Positions 36,943 to 49,723 of a stretch of DNA of 64,000 nucleotides are shown in pieces. The DNA is from Haliclona indistincta (taxonomy: Eukaryota > Porifera > Demospongiae > Haplosclerida > Chalinidae). The notes beneath the pieces were generated by a model. That model was not told the origin of the DNA and did no database searches. It worked only from the letters and a program-made list of their open reading frames with translations. The stretch spans positions 5,157,538-5,221,537 of the forward strand of contig OZ024787.1 of assembly GCA_964017065.1 (NCBI GenBank). The letters run 5' to 3'. Numbering within the stretch: position 1 is the first letter of the stretch; the number at the start of each line of letters is the position of its first letter. A program made the translations under genes and the position numbers.

Positions 36943-39900
36943 ATGAAGTCTTTCTTCCGCAGTCAAGCTATTCTGATCGCTATACTGCTCGTGTGTACCG
37001 CATGTACGTATACTGTGACCGCGGCCCAGGGTGGCTGCGATAACCTGCCTACACCGAGCGGGTTGATCAACGGTAGTAACAAGGATGGTGTTATCCCTGT
37101 TGTACGAGCCTCTTCTGGAGGTACTATACACTAGTAATCTCAGCTAGTACGTAATAATTTGTTGTTTCAATTTATAGTGCTGTGGTCACTGGTTGGTGGT
37201 TACTTTGTCTCACCATTTGCACTGTTCAGTGCGACCCAAGTACAGCAGCATGGTCTGTGGTGTCAGGTTAATAGTGCAAGCAATGCTGATATGGGTAGTA
37301 ACATTGGAAACATGTTTTACTCTACTGGAAATGGACCTGATGGCTTCACTGTAGTCCCCAGTAGTGCTCCCAGTAACAACGTACCTTACCAGCAACTGAA
37401 GTGTACTAACCAAATTGGAGTGATAGTAGATGACCCAATGGCTACGACCAATTTCCAGGGATATCTGAAGTGTAACACTACTATCCCTAACCTGGACACC
37501 AATACCCGCTACTGGGTAATGTATTCAGACCAAGTGTTTAACAACTATAGTAAGTAGGTTTCCTTCTACAATGCACATACCAACCTATAAATAGGTAGGA
37601 TTTACTATCCAGGTGTTTTCATTGCATAATATGTTTTTGAGTTTTACAATACATGAGTAATAATCCAATGGTGTGAACTAATTACTATTTGCAGTGTAGG
37701 ACAGCTTTAATAAGAGTCAACAGCCAGCATACCTGTATAACTGCCCGATAAGCCTAGTATTTTTAAGGGTCATGCATATAACTATAACTTATATAACTAG
37801 CACATCTTTTTGAATGGTAAAGACTAAATTATTTGCACAATTATTATTCATTGTATGTCATTAGATGTGTTTTTTTCAACCTACATGTAAATTTAGCTGG
37901 TCCCACAGTGGACTCCACCATGACACTCTCCATACTCTCATTAAGAGATGCTGGTCCCAACATTTCAATTGCATTATCTTTCAATGTTTCATATGGACCA
38001 CCATCAAGAGTCCGTTGTAAACGGATAAAAATGCCTGAAAAAGTAGAATTGTTAAATAACAGGGATCATCCGAAGTTAATTCGTGAAGTGATCAGGTCAC
38101 GGTATATCAATAGTGCACTACCAGACATGACTCATGTCACAGTCAGACCAGACCCTCAACCAAGACAAGTTACTGTAGCAACATACAAATGTTATGTACA
38201 CGTTGAGAGTCGTATAGATATTCATAATACTAGTTATAACTTTGATGAAAAAGGCATGGGTACCACTACTGTCACAGTTACTGGTGAGTTATATAGCTGG
38301 ATCTATACCTTTCATCTTCTCTTAGTTGTTAGCCCTCCCACTGGTGTTACAGCCAGCAGGACTGGTTTCAACAGTGTTCTGGTCTCCTGGTCTGGCCCCT
38401 CATCAGCAGTACCAGCTGGTTATGAGGTGTTCTACCAGGTAGATGGTGGCAGCACACTCAGTGGAGGGAACACCAGCAACACTGAGCTGACACTGACTGG
38501 ACTGACATTAGGAACTCATTCATTCTTTGTAGTGGGATATGGAGCAGAGGGAGCACCTGTGCTACCCAGTGCTCACAGTAACACAGCTTCAGTAGTGATT
38601 GGTGAGATACTGAATACATTAACACAGCAGTTAAGTACATGTATATAGATATTCCTCAGCTACCATCTAACCTAACGTTAACTCCTGGCTCTACCTCTAT
38701 CATGGTATCATGGATGCAACCACCATACTCTCCCAGCAACTACATTGTATCATACTCCTGTCAACTATTGTGTGACACAACATCAACAATGACTAATGGA
38801 TCAGTTACTGTTGAAAGCACTTTAACTAACATTTTTTCTTCTCTTGCTCCTGGCAGTTTTTGTACTATCAGTGTAGTGGCAGTGTATGATGGTATTGGAA
38901 TGAGTAACACAGTCTCATCTATTGCCAGCTCTTTATCACTAGGTATCAATGATAATTATGAGTTAATAAGTACTTCTTTTCAGCTCCTAATAGTGCTCCT
39001 GAAGGATTGAATAACTTATCAGTGGAGAAAAAATCACTTACTGTGCAGTGGGGTATAGTACCCTGCCCTGACCAGAGAGGACCCATCACTGGATACAGAC
39101 TGCGCTACAGCAATGGCACCTCCATTGTAGCTATTGAAGGGAATGAGCAGAATGACAGACAGCACATGCTGACTGGACTGACTCCATTCACTAGCTACTC
39201 TGTGCAAGTGGCAGCAGTCAATGCTGGAGGGACTGGACCATACAGTACAGCTCTCACTGTGGAGACACTGCAGGATAGTGAGTAATGAACAGTTGCTTTG
39301 TTAGTTTGTGTTACTATACAAGCAGTTCCTGGTCCAGTGTCTGATCTGTCAGCCATTCCTGGAGTGGTCCAGCTCACAATCTCTTGGAGTGCTCCCTCAG
39401 AACCTAATGGAGTCATCACAATGCACCAGATCACCCACAACAGCACTGGAGTATTGAGCTACACCAACACATCAGCCACACAGCTCACACTGAGGCACCT
39501 CCCTCTCAACACTACTGTAGAATACAGTGTCAGAGCATACACTATCATAGGACCAGGAGAAGCTGTTTCAGACATTGCATCAACTGCAGACATTTGTGAG
39601 TGCACATCAACATGCATAGGAGTTCACTGTTAATTTAAATATTTTTAGCTCAGATCAGTATTCGTGTAGTATCAGTAGTATATATAGCTGTGAATAGCTC
39701 ATCGGTGAGAGTCACTTGGACTCCTCTCAATGAACCAGTGGTGGACCACTACACTGTACACTACACTAGAGTGGATAGTGGTAGGATGAAGAGACAAGTT
39801 GACTCAGGAACAGCATCCTTCCCATCGAGTGTCTCCTCTGGAGTGGTGTCAGGACTACAGGAAGGACAGCAGTACCAGTTCAGTGTCAGTGTATCAATCT

Positions 39901-42251
39901 CTGTTAATGGACAAACATACACTAGTACACCTGGAGAACCAGTCACTGCTATGACAGGTACTTATTTTATTAAACAAAATGTGTATTCTAATTGCTAATT
40001 GTGACTTGGCGGTGATATGCTAAGGTGTTTGGTGGATAATGTATGGTTGTTTGAGTAAACCGTCAAATCGCAGTGTACTCACTTATAATATTGTTTATTT
40101 ATTTTTCAGTTGTGTAAAGCTAAATATTGTCTCTTTTTGATACCATTCTATAAGACAGCGAGAAATTAGACAAATTTGTATTAACAAAATTAATATGACA
40201 TCCCATGATTTGTCATTATAGGTACATTGAATTCATCACCAATTCCATCAGTAGCTGGAGCACTGGCTGGTGTTGCTGCTCTCATCATAGCTGCTATAAT
40301 TGTAGTTAGTGTGATTATACTTGCAGTGAAAAGGTGAGTTTGGTTCAAATTACTATTAACCATTACATGCAAAGAAAATAAAAAGATTTCTATCGAAATC
40401 AAAAGGATGTAGGGTTGTGAAATTTACCACTGGTCCACAATGTAATCTAACAAGGAACATGCATGGAATGGTAACACGAATGACTTGCTAACAGACCATA
40501 GATCCCTACATCAGTGGCTGCTGTGGTTGGCTATAGCTAATTCAGCTGGTTGCTGTTGACTGACACCAGACATGCATTAAATTGAATTGGATTCAGCTTG
40601 TGACAAAATAATTCTTGATCTTATGTACAGCCACTGATGTAGGGATCTATGGTCTGTTAGCAAGTCATTCGTGTTACCATTCCATGCATGTTCCTTGTTA
40701 GATTACATTGTGGACCAGTGGTAAATTTCACAACCCTACATCCTTTTGATTTCGATAGAAATCTTTTTATTTTCTTGTTTGTGTCCTTTTTTCATTTTCA
40801 GTGTAGTGCAGTTCAATATCATGCATGTACTGAGTCGTCTTTGTCATGGTTTCCACCATTGGTTTAGTTTTCCAGTTGCTGATGGCTTTTCTTTATTATT
40901 AACAATTTTAAACTTGTAGCTAAAAATAATTATTTGTTATGTGGTACATACCAGCTCGCCTACGCATTCATGCATGCATGCAGTGCATACGAGCCCCGCC
41001 CACACTTATTTGTAGACTTGAACGCCGGTTATAATTATATCTGGCAAGCGCAGAATGGCGATCCTACCGTTATTCGAAGACTCCAGACAAATATGGCGAT
41101 ACTCAAGCTAGTGCTTGGTCACGTGCGCTAGCCACTGCTTGGTCACGTGCGTGTTGCGCAATCGCAATAATGGCGTCTAACACTTAGCTCACAATGGATC
41201 ACGATCGAGAACTCGCGGAATTCAGATCGCCGTTTCGCTAAAAACAATGCTCAAAAGGCACCTGCCAGGAGAATTTCACGAATGTTCGTGGGTGTTTTGT
41301 TCTCGGCACTGCTCGCGTAAAGGCGCTAGGCGAGTTGAAGAAAGAAAGAAGAAAGAAAGAAAGAAGAAAACGAAGATGACGAAACTCGATTTTCACCGTT
41401 TCCAGGTTCGTCACTTTAGCAACAATTTCGAGCAATCTCCTTGCTACTGTAAGATGGGGCAACGCCAGAGAGCAGATCTAAGTGTCTTTGGACGTATAAA
41501 ATTCATCACCAGGCGAAATATCAGCGTTTGAACGCTAATACATGTATGTAGCCGCCATCTTGTTTTCTCGTTCAACCCTACATAGGGAGACACTACCGTG
41601 TCTCCCTAATATAATGTACATGTATTAGGTACAAAAAGAAACATGCTTTTGCTGTGCACTATGTCAAAGATGAATCGAAAGTGGACGGCAGTACCAGTAG
41701 TCTGGAGCCTCAATATGCAACATGCAGTGCTCCAGATGAATATGATTATGTTTCAGGTTTGTCTATTTTTGACTTGTCACAGTTTATGCATTCATTATTA
41801 CCATTTAATGTACAATTTCTTGAATAAGTTATAATTTGTACTGCTAGCCAGATGTTAGCTAAAGTTAAATTCACATGAAAAGTTTATATAGTGTGAAAAA
41901 AAAAGAATTTATTAGGAAAATTGATCATGAAACCATACTGTATTGTGTATTATAGGAATCAATCAATATACAGTAGACGTATCGTAAACTCACATTCTTT
42001 TGTTTACACTGGTATCTTATGGTGACTAGTAAACCATGTACATGTGTTCTATCAGATTCTGTAAGAGACCATGCAGTGTATGACCAGCCTGAGTTTATGA
42101 CCAGGTAAGTGTTATACACACTCAGTGTATACAGTGTTCACTCTGTCCTTGTAGGGATGGTGATGATGTTGAGATGAAACATAATGCAGCATATGGCACA
42201 GCTCCTGCATCAACTAATGAGACTCACTATGAAGATATCGATAAACTGTGA
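36943..42251 (+). CDS. Unit 6: type I receptor, 2 Ig-like + 5 FN3, short tyrosine-rich tail (class B)
   Basis: Exons: 36943-37120, 37178-37549, 37897-38283, 38326-38601, 38649-38942, 38984-39277, 39326-39595, 39649-39957, 40222-40333, 41629-41756, 42056-42104, 42155-42251, giving 921 aa, the longest short-tail copy. Exons 2-3 are class B as in unit 3 (IVDDPMATTNF; exon 3 is 387 nt). The signal peptide has one extra residue (MKSFFRSQ). The tyrosine exon begins RYKKKHAF as in unit 2, and the intron before it carries the composite element in inverted orientation (40373-41610). The tail keeps YDYV, YDQP and YEDI. The exon 11 donor gives R instead of K at the junction. Confidence 0.85.
40373..41610 (-). 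mobile_element. Composite hairpin/foldback element, copy 3 (inverted, intron of unit 6)
   Basis: Reverse-complement orientation relative to the copies at 8227 and 13925: the foldback comes first (about 40373-40780), then the body, and the hairpin end (AGGGAGACACTACCGTGTCTCCCT) last. It lies between CATTACATGCA and ATAATGTACATG, the same intron site as in unit 2. The minus-oriented frame of copy 1 corresponds here to an open plus frame, 41247-41531, rich in Lys/Arg, without a known domain. Confidence 0.8.
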
Positions 42252-42735
42252 AATTATTTTTTACAGTATATAATACATAGAAATTGAGTGGTGTTGTATT
42301 GTCTCAGCCTAACTGGACTTATAGTTTACAAGTTGTATAGCTACTTATCATAGTGATTGAATATTAAATATCAACCTAATTACTGACATTGACCTCATCT
42401 TTAGTACAGATATTGTAATACCTGATCTGCTCAATGGATATACCACAAGTGAATGCTGACCTATTAGACTATTGCTACTACGTATACTCTTGGCTTCAGT
42501 AAAATGATAGCATAGCTACAGTACATCAGTCATGAAGGGAATGTTTGGCTCCTTGTCAGCTCCAAAGCACCTCTTTAGATTCAATTTTGATTCTATAAGA
42601 GATTTACTGATCTGGACAGAGTCAGTAACATCAAAAAAGTGCCGGAATATTCGTTAGCTGAGTAGCACTAAGAGTGATGGCTAGGATTATGACAAAGTAG
42701 AAATTTTTCATGTGGCTCTCCGTTCTTCCTCACAG

Positions 42736-43165
42736 TCTGGTGTGTCGCATCAGGTGATTCAGTTCCAGATACTGAACTGGAGCTCTCAGGGCAAGTGCTC
42801 CTGCCCACAGACCATCATCACTGTGGTAGAGGAGGTTAACAAGGTGCAGCGCAGGACTGACAACAAACCCATTGTGGTCCACTGCAGGTCAGCAGCACTA
42901 GCCATCACTACCAACACATGATGATCCTCTCCTCCCGGCAGTGACACTGTCAGCAGGTCAGGGATGTTCTGTGTCATAGCTACCACCATTGATCGCTGCA
43001 AGACTGAGAGTGTGGTGGATGTGTTCCAGGTAGTGAAGGCCCAGTGTATCCAGAAGCCAGGTCTTGTTCTCACAGTGGTGAGTACCACATCACTCAAACC
43101 ACTTTGAATCCTTCACTACCTGAACAGTACCAGTTGGTGTTTGAGGCTGCACTCATTTGAAACAT
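42736..43165 (+). pseudogene. PTP D2 remnant after unit 6
   Basis: Two D2 exons in frame (42736-42887 and about 42942-43077) as after unit 2, including [10 protein letters not shown]. The last exon is truncated by an early stop. The unit 7 promoter starts about 75 bp later. Confidence 0.75.
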
Positions 43166-43238
43166 ACTTTAAATCTAATGACAAACGGGCAGCCATTTAA
43201 CTTCATTTCTACATGTAGATTGGCGTTGTAACATTTTT

Positions 43239-43325
43239 TGAGGTCACCCACGCATTTAGAAGCCCGCCCATTATATTTATTAACACATTGTCCGCATGCG
43301 CACAAGGCAGTTTCATCGCTCTTCA
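43239..43325 (+). promoter_or_regulatory. Conserved receptor promoter block, unit 7
   Basis: CCGCATGCGCA at 43292-43302. The GC box has lost one C (GCCCGCCC, 43262-43269). Confidence 0.6.
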
Positions 43326-43396
43326 TATTATTTTTATAGACTAGAGCTATCTAGAGAACTACGATACCAGTACCAGCCAAAGAGAGATATTCAACG

Positions 43397-46300
43397 ATGG
43401 AGTTGTTCTGCTGTCAAGCTATTCTGATCGCTATCCTGCTCGTGTGGACCGCATGTACGTACACTGTGACCGCGGCCCAGGGTGGCTGCAATACACTGCC
43501 TACATCGAACGGGTTGATCGCTGGTAGTAACAAGGATGGTGTTATCCCTTATGAACGAGCCCCTCTTGAAGGTACTATACACTAGTAATCACAGTACGTA
43601 ATAATTTGTTGTTTCAATTTAGTGCTGAGACCACAGGTTGGTGGTTACTTTGTCGCATCATTTGCACTGCTCAGTGCGACCCAAGTACAGCAGCATGGTC
43701 TGTGGTGTCAGGTTGATAATGCAAGCAATGCTGGTATGGGTAGCAACATTGGAGACATGTTTTACTCTACTGGAAATGGACCTGAACACTTCACTGTAGT
43801 CCCCACTAGTGATCCCAGTAACAACGTACCATACCAGCAACTGAAGTGCACTAACCAAATTGGAGTGGTGATACTTAATGGAGCAAACACTGCCAATTTC
43901 CAGGGATATCTGAAGTGTAACACTACTATCCCTAGCCTGGACATCAATACCCACTACTGGGTAATGTATTCAGACCAAGTGTTTAACAACTATAGTAAGT
44001 TATGTTCCCGGCTATAATACTGCTGCAAATTTTGTTGCATAATATTCTAGAAGACTACCCATAAATTCACAATCGTACAATTTTTACTTGTAGAGTTTGC
44101 ATAACTATATGGACCTCATCATCAATGCCTAAATATTACTTTATATTCATACATGTAGCTGGTCCAACAGTGGACTCCAATATGACATTCTCCATGCTCT
44201 CATCAAGAGATGCTGAATCTAACATTAAGTATTCACTCTCCTTCAATGTCTCATTTGGACCACCATCAATAATTAATTGTACTCGAAATAACGTTGTGTT
44301 TCTTAATAGTAGAGGGCCTCACTCACAACTAACTCGTGAGGTGATCAGGTCACGATATATCGATAGTACACATCCAGATATGACTCATGTCACAATTAGA
44401 CCAGACCCTCAATCAAGAGAAGGAGCAACATATTCTTGTCAAGTGATAGTTGAGAGTCGTGTTAATATTGATTCCAGTCATTATGACTTTTACATGAAGG
44501 GCTCAGGAGTCTCTACTGTCACGGTCATCGGTGAGTGTATATTATTACATGATAAGTGGATCCTCTTCTCCTCAGTCGCTAGCCCTCCCACTAGCGTTAA
44601 AGTCAGCAGGACTGGTTTCAACAGTGTTCTGGTCTCCTGGTCTGCTCCCTCATCAGCAGTACCAGCTGGTTATGAGGTGTTCTACCAGGTAGATGGTGGC
44701 AGCACACTCAGTGGAGGGAACACCAGCAACACTGAGCTGACACTGACTGGACTGACATTAGGAACTCATTCATTCTTTGTAGTGGGATATGGAGCAGAGG
44801 GAGCACCTATGCTACCCAGTGCTCACAGTAACACAGCTTCAGTAGTGATTGGTGAGATACTGAATACATTAACACAGCAATTAAGTACATGTATATAGAT
44901 ATTCCTCAGCTACCATCTAACCTAACGTTAACTCCTGGCTTTACCTTTATCATGGTATCATGGATGCAACCACCATACTCTCCCAGCAACTACATTGTAT
45001 CATACTCCTGTCAACTATTGTGTGACACAACATCAACAATTACTAATGGATCAGTCACTGTTGAAAGTGGTTAAACTCACATTTTTTCTTTTCTCGATCC
45101 TGGCAGTTGTTGTACTATCAATGTAGCAGCAGTGTATGATGGTATTGGAACTAGTAACACAGTCTCATCTATTAACAGCACTTTATCACCAGGTATCACT
45201 GATATTACATGTATACCTTAGAATGATGTAATAAGTAGTTCATTTCAGCTTCTACTACTGCTCCTATAAAGGATTGAATAACTTTGTCATATTTTTCATA
45301 CTTTAGCTCAGATCAGTATTCGTGTAGTATCAGCAGTTGCTGTGAATAGCTCATCAGTGAGAGTCACTTGGACTCCTCTCAATGAACCAGTGGTGGACCA
45401 CTACACTGTACACTACACTAGAGTGGGTAGTGGTAGGAGCGGGCGGAATGGCTCAGAATCAGTGACCTTCCCAGCGAGTGCCTCCTCTGGAGTTGTGTCA
45501 GGACTGCAGGAAGGACAGCAGTACCAGTTCAGTGTCAGTGTATCTATCTCTGTTAATGGACAAACATACACTAGTACACCTGGAGAACCAGTCACTGCTA
45601 TGACAGGTACTTGAGTATACTTTTATGTGTGATTGTTGACTTGTGATTGCGTTTGTGGATATCAAAAATAAACATAATTATGTTGTTTGTTTTATTATGT
45701 GGTCAGCACAAACATGTTGTGTTTAATGATTATATTTCTCTGCTTTGTGTATATAGCTACATTGTAACTGTTGCTATGTTGAAAACTTGTGTATATGGTC
45801 ATTTCACATTTTCACATTCACATTTTATTTTACTAAACAAATGTTTAATCTAATTGTCATGATTGCTTACTTGTGCAGTGATATGCTAAGGTGCGTGGAT
45901 AATGTATGACATTGTCTATTTGAGTAAACTATCAAATTGCAGTGAACACGTTAACATACACATTATTGTGTCTATTTATCTTTCAGTTCTGCTACTTAAA
46001 AGCTAAAATAATATTGTGATAAAATTCCATAAGTCAACAAGAAATTAGAAAAAATAATTTTGTGTTTGCAAATATTCACATCCCACGATTTTTCATTATA
46101 GGTACATTGAATTCATCACCAATTCCATCAATAGCTGGAGCACTGGCTGGTGTTGCTGCTCTCACTATAGCTGCTATAATTGTAGTTATTGTGATTGTAC
46201 TTGCAGTGAAAAGGTGAGTTTAGTTCAAATTACTATTAACTATTACATGCATATAATTAAATTTTATATGTATCAGATACAAAAAGAAGAATGATTTTGC

Positions 46301-49300
46301 TGTTCACTATGTCAAAGATGGACCGAAATTGGACAGTTCCAGTAGTCCAGAGCCTCAATATGCAACATGCAGTGCTCCAGATGAATATGATTATGTTTCA
46401 GGTTTGTATATGAATCATGTTTACTTATTGAGTTGCTACAGTTCATACATTCTTTACTAATAATGTACAATTTCTTAATTGTAGTGCTGGTATAGCTAAA
46501 CAAAAGAACAGTTTACTTGTTTATAACTACAGTAAAAACAAAAGACATGCAGTTTACTTAGAAACAATCAAGAATGAAAACATATCGTATAGTAAACAGC
46601 TGTTAGGGAAGCACGGTAGTGCGTCCCTATGTAGGGATGACCAGAAAACAAGATGGCAGCTACAATACAATGTATTAGCATTCAAGCACTGATATTTCGC
46701 CTGGTGGTGAATTTCAGATAAACAAGATACAAATTTACTTGTTTATATAGTATAAACAAAAGACTATTTTTACTGAGAAACAAGCAAGAATGAAAACATA
46801 TTGATGTGTTGTAAACAGCTGTATGTGTATTATAGGAATCAGTCAATATACAGTAGAACTGTCATAAACTCTATTTACTCTCATTGTTATCTTTAGTGAC
46901 TAGTAAACCATTCATTAAGTCATTTCCTGAGGACATGACTGTCACTGAGGGAAACAGAGTTGAGCTCCAAGTGAAGGTATCCGGCACTCCTGAGCCTCAG
47001 CTGACATGGTATCATGAATCCACTCGTCTGGACAATGACTATGCTCATCAAATATCAACTGACGGCAGTCTGATCATAGCTACCACAGAGATGAAGCACT
47101 CAGGCACCTATCGACTAGTAGCCAGCAACAGTGCTGGGAAAACTGAGAAGAAATTCACACTCACGTTAATATCCGATGCTCCTGAAGAACAGCTAGCTAC
47201 AGCAGGTAGTGCTGTAAGTCATCCAGTCCCTATCACAGAGCTAGGACAGTATGTGTCCAGGAATCATGCTGATACTAACAAGGGTTTCACTACACTATAC
47301 AGAGTGAGCCATTACTTAGCACATACATATTAAGTGACTTAATTTCTTCTAGTCCCTTGATAGCTGTGAGGGCGAGCATGCTGTTACTGTGGCAGTCACT
47401 GCTACCAACAAACCACTCAACAGGTTCAACAATATCACAGTTTGTGAGTACTAAAACATAATATTTTAGTTATTAATTTTTTTGAGCGCAATAAGTTATG
47501 TTTGGTTTATTTATTCAGATGATGATAATCACATAGTGCTACAGCCTATCACTGATCGTTCTGATTGTAAGAGGAACTACATCAATGCCTCATGCATCAA
47601 TGTAAAGAAGACAGGACATTATTATGTCATACGATTTATGCTTTGTTACTAATTATAGGGAGAGGATAAACAACATCAATTCATCGCTTGTCAAGGTTGC
47701 TAAGATATAAGATACGTATTATACGCATATTTTATTCCATTATGAATTATTCCAGGTCCTCTTACTAAGACTGTTGTTGATCACTGGCGGTTGATCTGGC
47801 AGGAAAAAGCTCACACTATCGTCATGGTAACCAACCTGAAAGAAAACAAGAAGACCAAGTGTCAGCAGTACTGGCCTGATAGTGACTCCAAAGTGTTTGG
47901 TCCATTCAACATCACTCTAGCAGATCAGCAAGTATTTGCTAACTACACAATCCGACTGCTTCAAGTAGAAGTGAGAAAATTTATACATCACTGGCAAAAT
48001 ACTTTTATGATTAAAATTATTGTACAATCAATTAGCTATCAGATAGCTCTGAGTACCCACGGATGATAACCCAGTACCACTTCACCTCCTGGCCCGATCA
48101 TGGTGTCCCTGAGTATGGGACTCCCATTCTGACCTTCCATCGCCGCATCAGAAAAGAATACAAGCCATCAAAGGGACCCATTGTAGTTCACTGCAGGTAT
48201 GCATTTTGTATAATAATTGGTTAATAATTAATGTAATGCAGTGCTGGTGTGGGTCGTACAGGAACATTCATAGCCATTGACATTATTTTGAAGCAAGTGG
48301 AGAAGCAAGGAATAGTGGATGTGTCTAAAGTGATCACTAACATGAGGCATCAGCGTATGAAGATGGTCCAGACTGCTGTGAGTATAGTCACTGAGCAATG
48401 ATTGATCGACATTAACAAACAATGCAGGAGCAGTACACATTCATACATGATGCGATCCTGGAGTCAGTGACATGTGGAGACACTCAGATCAGTTCAGGAG
48501 AGCTGAGATCAAGCATAGCAAAAATGAATAACACAGACCCTGCCACTGGCAAGACACTCTTTGAGGCACAATTTGAGGTTTTGAGTTAACAATGATTTTA
48601 GTACATGTAGCGGTTTTATGATGATTTACATTTCCTTCAGGTACTCAATCAAGTGACTCCTGATCCATATGATGAAGGTATTAAGTGTGAGACAGCTTTG
48701 CAATATAGAGCAAAGAATCGCTCAACCAGCTTTCTGCCTAGTGAGATATCACCCACCCTGCTTCATTTGAACTTTACAATGATCTCTTTACATAGCTGAC
48801 AAATATCGTGTGGTGTTACAACGAGGCAATCCTGACTACATACATGCATCATTTGTCAATGTATAAGGGAGTTACTTATAACCCTCATTAAATGCTGTGT
48901 GTTCAATTTCAGAGCTACAAGCATAAGCGTGCCTTTATAGTGACCCAGAACCCAATGGAGAACACTAGTGGAGACTTCTGGAGGATGATAGTAGAGAGAG
49001 ACTGCAGAGTTATTGTGATGCTCAACCCACTGAAAGAAGTCGGAGAAGCTAGCTGCATGGAACAAGAAGTGTGCTATCAGTACTGGCCATGGCCGGACAC
49101 TGTTGCCAAAAAGTACGGAGAATATTCAGTTGAACTTGTCAGTGACACTGAGAATGAAGGTTATGTTGAAAGAGTAATATCCGTTAAAGGCAAGGTGAAC
49201 AGAGAAATACATATTCTGCTAATTCATTCAACTCTGGTGCTTTCCTTAGTCTGGCGTGTCACATCAGGTGACTCAGTTCCAGATACTAAACTGGAGCTCT

Positions 49301-49723
49301 CAGGGCAAGTGCTCCTGCCCACAGACCATCATCACTGTGGTAGAGGAGGCTAACAAGGTGCAGCGCAGGACTGACAACAAACCCATTGTGGTCCACTGCA
49401 GGTCAGCGGCACTAGCCATCACTACCAACACATGATGATCCTCTCCTTTCGGCAGTGACACTGTCAGCAGGTCAGGGATGTTCTGTGCCATAGCTACCAC
49501 CATTGATTGTTGCAAGACGGAGAGTGTGGTGGATGTGTTCCAGGTGGTGAAGGCCCAGCGTATCCAGAAGCCAGGTCTTGTTCTCACAGTGGTGAGTACC
49601 ACATCACTTGAATCATGCACTCTTCACTCTTTGAATCATTCACTACAGGAGCAGTACCAGTTAGTGTTCGAGGCTGTACTCAGATTCCTGGAGTCCTTTG
49701 AAACATACTCCAACTTCAAGTGA
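43397..49723 (+). CDS. Unit 7: receptor tyrosine phosphatase, 2 Ig-like + 3 FN3, TM, cytoplasmic Ig, PTP D1-D2
   Basis: Twenty-two exons: 43397-43571, 43623-43994, 44159-44530, 44576-44851, 44899-45192, 45307-45606, 46102-46213, 46277-46401, 46897-47303, 47353-47443, 47519-47601, 47659-47695, 47756-47970, 48036-48196, 48242-48377, 48428-48577, 48641-48740, 48796-48860, 48913-49194, 49250-49401, 49456-49591, 49649-49723 (1372 codons). Numbering counts an in-frame TAA (45072-45074) in FN3-2 as one residue. After the TM and the YATC/YDYV exon comes an I-set Ig domain (about 676-765) lacking both canonical cysteines, then D1 with NRFNNI, NYINAS, WPD (about 972-974), [10 protein letters not shown] (Cys about 1006, Arg about 1012) and the QTAEQY Q-loop: a complete catalytic set. 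D2 lacks WPD and has [10 protein letters not shown], so it is probably regulatory. The stop lies in a phase 1-1 exon whose skipping would restore the frame. Confidence 0.82.
46603..46723 (+). repeat. Solo left end of the composite element (unit 7 intron)
   Basis: Paralogous to 32099-32216: the hairpin end and about 90 bp of body, then abrupt loss of homology, at the same position in the intron before the cytoplasmic Ig exon. Confidence 0.75.
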
